A stretch of 64,000 nt of DNA from contig NZ_JABEQH010000006.1 in NCBI RefSeq assembly GCF_014174305.1, positions 124,001-188,000 of the forward strand. The letters are read 5' to 3'. This document shows positions 42,170 to 50,746 of this stretch, piece by piece. Under the pieces are notes generated by a model. It worked only from the letters and a program-made list of their open reading frames with translations, was not told the DNA's origin and made no database searches. The translations under genes and the position numbers were made by a program. This DNA is from Gluconacetobacter johannae (GTDB lineage: Bacteria; Pseudomonadota; Alphaproteobacteria; Acetobacterales; Acetobacteraceae). Within the stretch, counting starts at the first letter, position 1. Every line of letters begins with the position of its first letter.

Positions 42170-42870
42170 TGCCCGACATCGCACCACACCCGGACTGGTC
42201 CCGCGTCGCCGACGCGCTGGATTCACGCGGCTGGGCCTGCCTGCCCGGCCTGCTGTCCCCAGCCGAGGCCGACGCCATCGCCGGCCTGTATGACCGGCCG
42301 GACGGGTTTCGCTCGCGGGTGGTGATGGAACGGCACGGGTTCGGGCAGGGCGAGTACCGATATTTCGCCTATCCGCTGCCGCCGCTGGTGCAGACATTAC
42401 GCACGACGCTCTATCCGCCATTGGCCGCCATCGCCAATGCATGGCACGCCCGCATGGGCCTGACGGACCGCTTTCCCGCACACCATGCCGAGTTTATCGC
42501 AACCTGCCATGCGGCCGGACAGCACCGCCCGACGCCCCTGCTGCTGCGATACGGGCCGGGCGATTATAATTGCCTGCATCAGGACCTGTACGGCGCGCAG
42601 GTCTTCCCTCTGCAAATCGCCATCCTGCTGTCGCGCCCGGACGACGATTTCACGGGGGGCGCCTTCATCCTGACCGAACAGCGCCCGCGCCGGCAGTCCC
42701 GCGCCGATGTCGTGCCGCTCGACAAGGGCGACGCAGTGATCTTCGCGGTCAACCACCGCCCGGTCCAGGGCGCGCGCGGCCCCTACAGGGTGACGATGCG
42801 CCACGGCGTCGGCACCGTTCGGTCCGGCCGCCGCCACACGCTGGGGATCATATTCCACGATGCCGCCTGA
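42166..42870 (+). CDS. 2OG-Fe(II) oxygenase encoded within the ada operon
   Basis: 234 residues, start overlapping the ada stop. Double-stranded beta-helix iron/2-oxoglutarate oxygenase: YGPGDYNCLHQDLYGAQVFP contains the HxD pair. A distal AVNHRPVQGARGPYRVTMRHGV supplies the third His and the Arg for 2-oxoglutarate. The N-terminal helical part (WACLPGLLSPAEADAIAGLYD) is typical of prolyl-hydroxylase-like members. The same layout between ada and alkB suggests a role in alkylation damage, but no substrate is known. Its last 11 bases overlap alkB. Confidence 0.82.
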   Translation: MMPDIAPHPDWSRVADALDSRGWACLPGLLSPAEADAIAGLYDRPDGFRSRVVMERHGFGQGEYRYFAYPLPPLVQTLRTTLYPPLAAIANAWHARMGLTDRFPAHHAEFIATCHAAGQHRPTPLLLRYGPGDYNCLHQDLYGAQVFPLQIAILLSRPDDDFTGGAFILTEQRPRRQSRADVVPLDKGDAVIFAVNHRPVQGARGPYRVTMRHGVGTVRSGRRHTLGIIFHDAA

Positions 42871-43525
42871 TCCCGCCCCTCCCGGTCCGTCGTTCGACCT
42901 GTTCACCGCCCTGCGCGACCAGGTGCTGGCCCCCGGGGCGATGCTGCTGGGCGGCTTCGCGCGGGACGACGCGCTCACGCTGCTGGCGGCCATCGACGAC
43001 ATCGTGGCCCTGGCGCCGTTCCGCCGCATGACCACACCGGGCGGACGCGCGATGTCGGTCGCCATGACCAATTGCGGCCAGGCCGGCTGGGTGTCGGACC
43101 GGGCGGGCTATCGCTACGTGCCGGCCGATCCCGCGACCGGCCGCCCCTGGCCCGCCCTGCCGCCCTCCTTCGCCGCCCTGGCCGCGCGGGCGGCGGCACG
43201 GGCCGGGTTCGCCGGCTTCCGGCCGGATGCCTGCCTGGTGAACCGCTACGACCCCGGCACCCGCCTGACCCTGCACCAGGACAGGAACGAACGGGATTTC
43301 AGCCGCCCCATCGTGTCGGTGTCGCTGGGCCTGCCCGCCCTGTTCCTGTGGGGCGGACCCGCGCGGACCGACCGGGTGCGGCGCGTCCCGCTGGAGCATG
43401 GCGACGTCGTGGTCTGGGGCGGCCCGGCGCGCCTCACCTATCACGGCATCCATACGCTGGCCGACGGAACCCATCCGCTGACCGGACGGGTCCGCCTGAA
43501 CCTGACGTTCCGGCAGGCGCGATAG
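42860..43525 (+). CDS. alkB: Alpha-ketoglutarate-dependent DNA dioxygenase AlkB
   Basis: 221 residues. It removes methyl groups from 1-methyladenine and 3-methylcytosine by oxidative demethylation. Marks: MTTPGGRAMSVAMTNCGQAGWVSD, RPDACLVNRYDPGTRLTLHQDRNE with the HxD iron ligands, PIVSVSLGLPALFLWGG, LEHGDVVVWGGPARLTYHGIH with the third His, and the C-terminal RVRLNLTFRQ (RxNxTFR). The set is complete, so activity is expected. Overlaps the preceding gene; third gene of the ada operon. Confidence 0.95.
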   Translation: MPPDPAPPGPSFDLFTALRDQVLAPGAMLLGGFARDDALTLLAAIDDIVALAPFRRMTTPGGRAMSVAMTNCGQAGWVSDRAGYRYVPADPATGRPWPALPPSFAALAARAAARAGFAGFRPDACLVNRYDPGTRLTLHQDRNERDFSRPIVSVSLGLPALFLWGGPARTDRVRRVPLEHGDVVVWGGPARLTYHGIHTLADGTHPLTGRVRLNLTFRQAR

Positions 43526-43567
43526 CGCCCGGATGGACCCGGATGGACATCGGCGGCGGCGGCACCT

Positions 43568-44878
43568 ATGCACGCCCCCATGTCATCGACCGCCCCGAAC
43601 ACACCCCTCAGGAACCGCACCTGGATCGGTATCGATTTCGGCACGACCAACAGCGTCGTGGTCATCGCCGGACCGGACGGGCACACGCGCACCGCGCGCT
43701 TTTCCTTCCCCGGCCACCCGGACGCCGACACCTGCCGCACGCTGCTGTGCCTGTGGCAGGAGGAGGCGCGCGGCCGCCTGACGGTGCATGAATCCATCGG
43801 CCCCGCCGCGATCGACGCCTATCTGGACGATCCGGCGGAAAGCCGGCTGATTATGTCCATGAAGTCGTACCTGGCGCAGGGTTCGTTCCGCGAGACGCGG
43901 CTGCTGGGCCGCCGGCTGACCCTGGAAATGCTGGTCGGCCAGTTCCTGGCCTGCCTGATGCGCGAGGTCGGGATCGACCCGGCCGAGGTGCACGCCACCG
44001 TCGGCCGGCCCGTCCGCTTCGCCGGCGAGATGCCCGACGATGCGTTCGGCGAACAGCGCCTGCGCGACGGCTTCGCGGCAGCCGGCTTCGGCGGCATCGC
44101 GGTGGCGCTGGAACCCGAAGCCGCCGGCTGGCGCTTCGCCCAGCGCCTGGACGCCCCGGCCACCATCCTGGTCGGCGATTTCGGCGGCGGCACCAGCGAT
44201 TTCTCGGTCCTGCGCTTCGACCCCGCCGGCACGCGCCGCGCCCTGCCGCTGGGCCATGCCGGCGTCGGCATCGCCGGCGACCAGTTCGATTATCGCATCA
44301 TCGACAACGTGGTCTCGCCCTGCCTGGGGCGCGACACCACCTATCGCGTGATGGGCGGCGAACCGCTGCCGGTGCCCATCGAATGGTACGCCAGCCTGGC
44401 GCGCTGGCATCGCCTGTCGCTGATGCGGACGCCGCAGACGCTGCGCGCCATCGCCGACGTCACCCGCACCGCGTCGGAACCGGACCGTCTGCGCGCGCTG
44501 TCCAGCCTGATCGAGGACCAGCAGGGCCAGGCGCTGTATCGCGCCGTGGGGGCCGCGAAAAGCGCGCTGTCCACCGCCGACAGCACCATCCTGCGCTTCG
44601 CGCACAAGGACATCCGCATCGAACGCACCATCACCCGCGCCGAATTCGAAGGCTGGATCGCCCCCGACCTGGCGCAGTTCGACGACGCGGTATCGGCGGC
44701 GCTGGACCGGGCCGGGCTGCAGGCGGGCGATATCGACCGGGTGTTCCTGACCGGCGGCACATCCTTCGTGCCGGCGGTGCGCGCCCTGTTCGTCGATCGC
44801 TTCGGCGCGGACCGCGTCGATACGGGCGGCGAGTTCGTGTCGGTGGCCGAGGGCCTGGCCCTGATGGGCGGAAGCTGA
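43568..44878 (+). CDS. Hsp70-family protein, YegD-like (no substrate-binding domain)
   Basis: 436 residues; only the actin-like ATPase half is present. Marks: WIGIDFGTTNSVVVI (phosphate loop 1), ATVGRPVRF, ILVGDFGGGTSDFSVLRF (phosphate loop 2) and DRVFLTGGTSFVPAVRALF (adenosine site). There is no C-terminal peptide-binding domain, as in Escherichia coli YegD. Function of this subgroup is unclear. It begins 42 bp after alkB on the same strand and may be transcribed with the alkylation-repair operon. Confidence 0.85.
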   Translation: MHAPMSSTAPNTPLRNRTWIGIDFGTTNSVVVIAGPDGHTRTARFSFPGHPDADTCRTLLCLWQEEARGRLTVHESIGPAAIDAYLDDPAESRLIMSMKSYLAQGSFRETRLLGRRLTLEMLVGQFLACLMREVGIDPAEVHATVGRPVRFAGEMPDDAFGEQRLRDGFAAAGFGGIAVALEPEAAGWRFAQRLDAPATILVGDFGGGTSDFSVLRFDPAGTRRALPLGHAGVGIAGDQFDYRIIDNVVSPCLGRDTTYRVMGGEPLPVPIEWYASLARWHRLSLMRTPQTLRAIADVTRTASEPDRLRALSSLIEDQQGQALYRAVGAAKSALSTADSTILRFAHKDIRIERTITRAEFEGWIAPDLAQFDDAVSAALDRAGLQAGDIDRVFLTGGTSFVPAVRALFVDRFGADRVDTGGEFVSVAEGLALMGGS

Positions 44879-44938
44879 CCCGCCGGATTTGCCAACCCGG
44901 CCTCGGCGGGAAAAGATACGCGCCGGACGGAGGCCGCC

Positions 44939-45856
44939 ATGCGATTCACCCTGAAGCAGATCGAATATTTCGTGGCGGCGGCGGAAAGCGGGTCGATCAC
45001 CACGGCGTCGCGGCTGGTGCATATCTCGCAACCCTCGATCTCGGCCGCCATCGCACATCTGGAAGACGTGTTCCGGATCCCGCTCTTTATCCGCCACCAT
45101 GCGCTGGGCCTGTCGCTGACCGCCGAAGGCCAGGTCTTCCTGCGTGAAGCGCGGGTCCTGCTGCAACAGGCGCAGGACCTGGACGCCGCCGGCACGACGA
45201 TCGCCGAACGGATCGACGGGCTGCTCGAGGTCGGATGCATGACCACGCTGTATCCGCTGGTGGTGCCCGACCTGATCCAGACCTTCGAGGCCCGCCACCC
45301 CGGCGCACGGCTGAAGGTGGTGGCCGGCCATCATGGCGAACTGATCGAGAAACTTCGCAACGGGGACATCGCCGCCTTCCTGGCCTACGACCTGAACATC
45401 CCCGCCGACCTGGAATTCGAACCGCTGGCCACCCTGCCGCCCTTCGCCTTCGTGTCGGCCAGCCACCGGCTGGCCAAGCGGCGGACGGTGGCCCTGGCGG
45501 AACTGGCCTCCGACCCGTTCCTGCTGCTGGACCTGCCGCTGTCGCGCGATTATTTCCTGACGCTGTTCAGCCAGGCGGGCCTGACCCCGCAGGTCGCCGG
45601 CCGGTTCCAGAGCATCGACGTGGTCCGCAGCCTGGTGGCCCGGGGCGTGGGATACAGCCTGGCCAACGCCCGCCCCCGCAACCGCGCGGCGCTGGACGGG
45701 CGGCCGTTGTCCTACCTGGCGCTGAAGGGCGCGCACCGCGAACTGAAATACGGCACCGCGCGGATCGCCGGCCTGCGCCGCACACCCCGCACGGCCGCCT
45801 TCCTGTCGCTGTGCGGCGAGATCCTGGCCAACCGCCCGCTGCCCGGCACGGATTGA
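44939..45856 (+). CDS. LysR-type transcriptional regulator
   Basis: 305 residues. The N-terminal helix-turn-helix is IEYFVAAAESGSITTASRLVHISQPSISAAI followed by HLEDVFRIPLFIR (longer stretches omitted). The effector domain includes LLEVGCMTTLYPLVVPDLI, HHGELIEKLRNGDIAAFLAYDL and VVRSLVARGVGYSLANARP. These are close to CysB/OxyR-like arrangements but not specific. It converges on the M20 deacetylase gene, separated by three hairpins, so its target is not clear from position; its own upstream neighbour is the Hsp70 homologue. Confidence 0.87.
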   Translation: MRFTLKQIEYFVAAAESGSITTASRLVHISQPSISAAIAHLEDVFRIPLFIRHHALGLSLTAEGQVFLREARVLLQQAQDLDAAGTTIAERIDGLLEVGCMTTLYPLVVPDLIQTFEARHPGARLKVVAGHHGELIEKLRNGDIAAFLAYDLNIPADLEFEPLATLPPFAFVSASHRLAKRRTVALAELASDPFLLLDLPLSRDYFLTLFSQAGLTPQVAGRFQSIDVVRSLVARGVGYSLANARPRNRAALDGRPLSYLALKGAHRELKYGTARIAGLRRTPRTAAFLSLCGEILANRPLPGTD

Positions 45857-45871
45857 TGCCAACTGGCGCAG

Positions 45872-45927
45872 GCAAGGGCGTTGCCCTTGCAAGGGCCGAG
45901 GCCCTGCCGGGTTCGGGCAGAGCCCGA
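45872..45927. terminator. Three hairpins between convergent genes
   Basis: GCAAGGGC/GCCCTTGC (45872-45890), AGGGCC/GGCCCT (45892-45905) and TCGGGC/GCCCGA (45913-45927) in series. They probably stop transcription from both sides; similar short palindromic units may recur as intergenic repeats in the genome. Confidence 0.55.
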
Positions 45928-45958
45928 CCTTCCTATGGGAAAGCGCCCCGAGGCACCA

Positions 45959-47116
45959 TCACCCCGCCAGCGCGTCGATCACCCGCGCCAGGAAGCGGTC
46001 CCCCTCCGCCAGTTCGGCGCGGGTCACATATTCGTCCGGCTTGTGCGCCCGGTCGATCGAGCCGGGGCCGCAGATGATGCAGGGCAGCCCAAGCTGTTCC
46101 TGGAACAACCCGGCCTCGGTCCCGAAACCGACGCTGACGACCTCGTTCCGCCCCGCCGCCGCCAGGCCCAGCGCGCAGATCTCGGATGCGGTGTCCGGCA
46201 CCAGCCCCGGATAGGCGTTGTCCACCGCAATCGCGATCTCGCCGCCGGGGCCGGAAAGCGGTGCACGGTCCGCGACGACGCCGGCCGCCGCCCGACGCAG
46301 CCGCTCCAGATAGGGCGCGGGGTCGTCGCCGGGCAGCAGGCGCATCTCGAATGCAACCTGGCAGCGGTCCGGCACGATGTTCAGCGCGGTGCCGCCCTGG
46401 ATGATGCCGACCTGCACGGTGCCGAACGGCACGGCATAGCCGTCGGCGCGCGCGCCGTCGCGTTCCACGTCGCGTTGCAGGGCCTCGATCGCGCGCACCA
46501 TGTCGGCCGCCATCAGGATCGCGTTCTGGCCCAGCCAGGGGTTGGCCGAATGGGCGGCCCGCCCGGTGCAGGTGATGGTCGCCGCGACCTTGCCCTTGTG
46601 CCCCACCGCGACGTGCAGATCGGTCGGTTCGCCCACCACGCAGCCCGCGGCGCGGAACCCGTCATCGCGCAACTGCCGCAGCAGCGCGCGCACGCCGACG
46701 CAGCCGATTTCCTCGTCATACGACACGGCCAGGTGCAGCGGGCGCGCCAGCGCCGGACGCCGCGCGGCGTCATGCGCCGCCGTCAGCATGCAGGCCAGGA
46801 ACCCCTTCATGTCGCTGCTGCCGCGCCCGTACAGCCGGCCGTCGCGCTCGGTCAGCACAAAGGGGTCGGACGTCCAGTCCTGCCCCGCCACCGGAACCAC
46901 GTCGCTGTGCGCCGACAGCACGATGCCGTCGTCGCGCTCGGGGCCGATGGTGGCCAGCAGGCTGCCGCGCCCCGGCGCGTCGCCCGGCAGGCGGCGGATG
47001 CGCGCGCCGGTCGCTGCCAGTTCGCCCTCGACCCAGTCCAGCAGCGGCAGGTTGGTCTGCCGGCTGATGGTGGGGAAGGCCACCAGACGGGCCAGGAAAT
47101 CGACGGTGCGGCTCAT
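45959..47116 (-). CDS. argE: M20-family acetylornithine deacetylase (ArgE-like)
   Basis: 385 residues from the ATG at 47116, overlapping the stop of the upstream permease gene (ATGA). Zinc aminoacylase: metal-site stretches LSAHSDVVPVAGQDW, YGRGSSDMKGFLACML, YDEEIGCVGVRALL and the late FGTEAGLFQEQLGLPCIICGPG. The dimerisation part has CTGRAAHSANPW. ArgE removes acetate from N-acetylornithine in arginine synthesis. The coupling to a purine/cytosine-type permease rather than arg genes suggests it may act on another N-acyl substrate here. Confidence 0.85.
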   Translation of the reverse strand: MSRTVDFLARLVAFPTISRQTNLPLLDWVEGELAATGARIRRLPGDAPGRGSLLATIGPERDDGIVLSAHSDVVPVAGQDWTSDPFVLTERDGRLYGRGSSDMKGFLACMLTAAHDAARRPALARPLHLAVSYDEEIGCVGVRALLRQLRDDGFRAAGCVVGEPTDLHVAVGHKGKVAATITCTGRAAHSANPWLGQNAILMAADMVRAIEALQRDVERDGARADGYAVPFGTVQVGIIQGGTALNIVPDRCQVAFEMRLLPGDDPAPYLERLRRAAAGVVADRAPLSGPGGEIAIAVDNAYPGLVPDTASEICALGLAAAGRNEVVSVGFGTEAGLFQEQLGLPCIICGPGSIDRAHKPDEYVTRAELAEGDRFLARVIDALAG

Positions 47117-48525
47117 GGTCCGTTCCCGGCCGCGACGCCCGACACGTCGTTCAGGCCGGCGCGCGCGGCCATCCACAGATAAAGCGGCGCCGTCACCGCC
47201 AGCCCCACCAGCCAGGACAGGTCGATCCCGCCCATCGCCCGCGCCAGCGGGCCGGTGTAGAGCGCGTTGGACAGGAACGGCGCCTGCACCGCGATCCCGA
47301 TGGCGTAGCAGACCATCGCCGGGCCGTTGACGTAGCCGTAGATCCCCCCATCCGCATGGAAGAACGAGTCCACGTCATAGGCGCCGTGCCGGACGAGGTA
47401 GTAATCCACCAGATTGATCGCGGTCCACGGCACCAGCACCGCCATCAGCAGGTTCAGGAATTCGGTATAGCTTTCCATGAAGCTGCCGGCGAAGAACAAC
47501 GCCATCAGCAGCGCGGCGACCATCAGGACCACCGCCACCGCCAGCCGCCAGCCCAGCCCGAAACGGGCCTGCGGCCAGAAGGTCTGGAGCACCGTCAGCG
47601 ACGACAGCGTGCCGCAATACACATTCATCGAATCCGCCGCCGCGATCCCGACCGACAGGATCACCATGACCGGCATCGCCACGGGGCCGAGCAGGCCCGA
47701 CATCGTCGCGACCACGGGCGCGCCATGCGCCAGCCCGCCCAGCACCACCCCCAGCGCCATCGGCAGGACCGACCCCAGCACCGTCCCCCAGTAGGTGGCA
47801 TGGAACGCCAGGCGCATCCCGCGTTCATCCGCCGGCATGTAGCGCGAATAATCCGAGACGTACGGCGCATAGGCGATCTGCCACAGGGCCGCGACCGAGA
47901 ACGCGCCCAGCATGCCGGTGACGGACGCGCCGCCCGACGTCCAGCCGATCCTCCCGCCGGCCCGCAGGCCGATCCACAGCAGCGACAGCAGCACCGCCCC
48001 GCCGCACAGCACCGTCATCAGCCGGGTCGCGGCATGGATCAGCCGGTAGCCCCAGATGACGGGCGGCACGACCAGCGCCGCGATAATCAGGATGCCCGGC
48101 ACGCGCCCCAGGCCCGGGGCCATGCTCTGCAACCCCTCGCCGCCCAGCACCAGGTTCGACGCGGCGAAGCCCACATACATCACCACCACCAGCACGGTCA
48201 CCGGCACCGCGCCCAGCGATCCGAACTGGCCGCGCGTCTGCACCATCTGCGGCACGCCCAGGCCAGGCCCCTGCGCCGCATGCAGGGCCATGAAGACGGC
48301 GCCCGCCAGATTGCCCAGCACGACAGCCAGCAGGCCCAGCAGAGGCGACAGATGGAAAACCGTCGTCGCCAGCGCGCCGGTGACGACCGTCAGCATCATC
48401 ATGTTGGACCCGAACCAGACGGTGAACAGGTCGCGCGACCGGCCATGCCGGTGGGCATGCGGGATGCGGTAGATCGTTCCCGTCTCGATCCCGCCGGCCG
48501 CGGCACCCTCTGTCGTCAGACCCAT
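47113..48525 (-). CDS. NCS1-family nucleobase/cytosine permease-like transporter
   Basis: 470 residues from the ATG at 48525 (GGAGGGGGCAGGA upstream). About 12 hydrophobic helices. NCS1 features: RSRDLFTVWFGSNMMMLTVVTG, QMVQTRGQFGSLGAVPVTVLV, AYAPYVSDYSRYMP, and WTAINLVDYYLVRHGAYDVDSFF near the C-terminal part. Members import cytosine, purines, hydantoins or thiamine precursors with H+ or Na+. Overlaps the ArgE-like gene start, so import and deacylation of one substrate is a reasonable guess. Confidence 0.85.
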   Translation of the reverse strand: MGLTTEGAAAGGIETGTIYRIPHAHRHGRSRDLFTVWFGSNMMMLTVVTGALATTVFHLSPLLGLLAVVLGNLAGAVFMALHAAQGPGLGVPQMVQTRGQFGSLGAVPVTVLVVVMYVGFAASNLVLGGEGLQSMAPGLGRVPGILIIAALVVPPVIWGYRLIHAATRLMTVLCGGAVLLSLLWIGLRAGGRIGWTSGGASVTGMLGAFSVAALWQIAYAPYVSDYSRYMPADERGMRLAFHATYWGTVLGSVLPMALGVVLGGLAHGAPVVATMSGLLGPVAMPVMVILSVGIAAADSMNVYCGTLSSLTVLQTFWPQARFGLGWRLAVAVVLMVAALLMALFFAGSFMESYTEFLNLLMAVLVPWTAINLVDYYLVRHGAYDVDSFFHADGGIYGYVNGPAMVCYAIGIAVQAPFLSNALYTGPLARAMGGIDLSWLVGLAVTAPLYLWMAARAGLNDVSGVAAGNGP

Positions 48526-48685
48526 CCGTCCTGCCCCCTCCGCCGCGCCGCGGCATGTTCCACGACTCGATCCGTCCACGCAACAGATGCGCGGGCCGCC
48601 GGCCCGGCGCAACTCCATAATTGTGACGCGCAAGACCGGTTTTGCCGGGGACCGGACCATCCATGCGGCAATCGCCGCGCCGCGA

Positions 48686-48943
48686 TCAATCGAACGGATT
48701 ACGCACCCGGTCCGGCGGTTTCGGGCCGGGCACGGCATCCGGCAGGCCGGGGTCGGCTTCCAGCACCGCGACCACCGCGTGCAGCACCGCCAGCAGGCGC
48801 CGGGCGCGGTCCAGCCCCGGCCGGTCACGCGTCAGGTCGGTCCGGCCGTAGAACGCGATGGCATCGCACCCGTTCTCGATCGTCATGCCGTCGATGGTCT
48901 CCGACATCGTATCGTCGGCGAACGGCACCAGGCGTCGCGTCAT
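48686..48943 (-). CDS. Hypothetical protein (85 aa)
   Basis: Starts six bases after the stop of the nuclease gene on the same strand, so it is probably co-transcribed. Sequence begins MTRRLVPFADDTMSETIDGM and includes GCDAIAFYGRTDLTRDRPGLDRARRLLAVLHAVV, mixed charge with one amphipathic helix. No family recognised. The tight spacing is the main support for it being real. Confidence 0.55.
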   Translation of the reverse strand: MTRRLVPFADDTMSETIDGMTIENGCDAIAFYGRTDLTRDRPGLDRARRLLAVLHAVVAVLEADPGLPDAVPGPKPPDRVRNPFD

Positions 48944-48949
48944 GTTCCC

Positions 48950-49807
48950 CTACCCCTTCAGCCATCTGCGCCACAGGCGTTCGATCTCGCGCATCTGCCG
49001 GCGCGTCCTGCGCTCCGCCGGGCCGGCATCGGGGTGCGGCAGATCGAAGCGCGCCGCCTTCACCGCATCCGGCAGAGCGGGAAACGGATCGACCCCCACC
49101 ACGCGGATCAGCGTGTCCACCGTCACCTCGTTGCAGGTCGGGCGCACCGCGCGATTGCGGCAGACATAGACCCCGGCCCCGTTCCGCGCCGGATCATAGA
49201 CCGCCTTCCACGTCGAGGTCGGCACCAGCACATGGCCGCCGATGCGCGACAGGTCGCGCGCGTGAAAGGCCGGACCGGTGACGATGTACAGATCGCCGTC
49301 CCGCCGGGCCAGGTTCCGCACCGCTTCCTCGATCCCGGCCCAGATGCCCCGGTTCAGGTCGCCGGCCTGCGGCACGATGTTGGACAGCAGGAAGCTCTCC
49401 TGCTGCGCCGCGTCGTCGGCCATGTCGCCCGACGGCGCCATATGGCCGCGGTCATAGCCCGAACGGCGAAAATCCTCGATTTCCGCCCGGTCGGACGGCG
49501 GCAGGCGCTGATCGGCGGCGAAAACGCCCCTGCGCGGCAGGGAACGGGCGGCCTCGACGGCAGCCGCCGTCAGATGTTCGGCCGACCACAGCGGCCCGCG
49601 CGACACGCCCGACGCCAGCACGGCATAGGCCCGATTGCACAGCAGATGCGTCCGCACCGCCAGCGCCGGCCGCGCGAGCGTCGGCAGGACACCACCGACA
49701 CCGAACGCCGCGCACGCTGCCGCCTGCCCCCACGCACGATCCGGGGCCAACGCCAGGCACAGCAGCGCGAGGCCGATCCGAAGGCCGCGCGGGCGGCGGC
49801 AAAACAC
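48950..49807 (-). CDS. Exported DNA/RNA non-specific endonuclease (NucA type)
   Basis: 285 residues if started at the GTG at 49807, which lies just after the previous gene's stop, has GGGGGCGG upstream, and opens a signal sequence (VFCRRPRGLRIGLALLCLALAPDRAWG). The nuclease motif GYDRGHMAPSGDMA has the DRGH catalytic His; SNIVPQAGDLNRGIWAGIE supplies the metal-binding Asn. Cys pairs (CNRAYAV, CRNRAV..TC) suggest export. Secreted enzymes of this type degrade environmental nucleic acid. It sits oddly inside the catabolic gene string. Confidence 0.85.
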   Translation of the reverse strand: MFCRRPRGLRIGLALLCLALAPDRAWGQAAACAAFGVGGVLPTLARPALAVRTHLLCNRAYAVLASGVSRGPLWSAEHLTAAAVEAARSLPRRGVFAADQRLPPSDRAEIEDFRRSGYDRGHMAPSGDMADDAAQQESFLLSNIVPQAGDLNRGIWAGIEEAVRNLARRDGDLYIVTGPAFHARDLSRIGGHVLVPTSTWKAVYDPARNGAGVYVCRNRAVRPTCNEVTVDTLIRVVGVDPFPALPDAVKAARFDLPHPDAGPAERRTRRQMREIERLWRRWLKG

Positions 49808-49812
49808 GCGGT

Positions 49813-50727
49813 TCAGCCCGCCCCCATCTGCCGCAGGGCCACGCGGCAGGCGGCCAGGTCCCACGCAGCGCACCCCACGCTCTTGAACACCACCGGCCGG
49901 TCGGCCGGCGGCGGGGGGCCGTCGATCGCATCGACCAGCGGATGGACCCGGTCCCACGACACGCCGGCCTGGATGTAATCTCCGGCCTCGACCGGCGCGC
50001 CCACCGGATCATCGACATACAGCACGCTGCCGCCGATGGTGGCGGCCCCGATTTCCACCATGTTGGGACGAAAGGCCCCGACGCCGACGATCAGGCGGCC
50101 GGCCCGCGCCGGCAGATCATACAGCGGCACATGCGACGTCGTGACCAGGATCACCACATCCACCTCGCCCGGATCGTCGCCGGCCGACACGCAGCCGACC
50201 GGCAGGCCGGTCCGCTCCGCCACTGCGCGCTCGCGCGCCACCGAACGGCCCTGCACGAACACCGCCGCCTGGGGCCAGGTGTCGGCCAGCGCCTGGACAT
50301 GGGCATCAGCCTGCGCGCCGGTGCCGATGACCAGGATGCGGCGCGGCGCATGGGGCAGCAGCCGGCGTATTCCCACCAGCGTCACCGCCGCCGTCCGGCG
50401 GCCGGTCGTCACCGGGCCGTCCAGGGTGAACAGCAACCGCCCGGTCCGCGCGTCGCCGCACGTCACCTGCCCGTGGATGGCCGGCAGGCCCTGGGCGGGG
50501 TTGTCGGGATAGACGGTGACCAGCTTGTGGCACAGCAGGTCCGGGCCGGCACAGGGCATGGACAGCAGCACGCCCCCACCCCCCGGCGCCTGCATCACCT
50601 GCCGTTCGGGGCAGAGAATGGCGCCGTCGCGATAGGCCGGCAGCGCGGCCTCCAGCGCCTCGATCAGCCCGGCAAAAGGCAGCAGCGCGGCCGTCGCCTT
50701 TGCATCGTACATGTTCATGACGGACAT
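49813..50727 (-). CDS. Ornithine cyclodeaminase / mu-crystallin family, possible piperideine-carboxylate reductase
   Basis: 304 residues from the ATG at 50727; the ATG at 50718 is also possible. Rossmann motif ILVIGTGAQADAHVQALAD, then VILVTTSHVPLYD and VGAFRPNMVEIG are typical of this family. Members include ornithine cyclodeaminase, alanine dehydrogenase and delta1-piperideine-2-carboxylate reductase. Because the next two upstream genes resemble the pipecolate oxidase and aminoadipate-semialdehyde dehydrogenase of lysine catabolism, the reductase making L-pipecolate is the favoured reading. That is inference from context. It starts 19 bp after the aldehyde dehydrogenase. Confidence 0.72.
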   Translation of the reverse strand: MSVMNMYDAKATAALLPFAGLIEALEAALPAYRDGAILCPERQVMQAPGGGGVLLSMPCAGPDLLCHKLVTVYPDNPAQGLPAIHGQVTCGDARTGRLLFTLDGPVTTGRRTAAVTLVGIRRLLPHAPRRILVIGTGAQADAHVQALADTWPQAAVFVQGRSVARERAVAERTGLPVGCVSAGDDPGEVDVVILVTTSHVPLYDLPARAGRLIVGVGAFRPNMVEIGAATIGGSVLYVDDPVGAPVEAGDYIQAGVSWDRVHPLVDAIDGPPPPADRPVVFKSVGCAAWDLAACRVALRQMGAG

Positions 50728-50746
50728 TCCGATCCAGGGACAGGCC

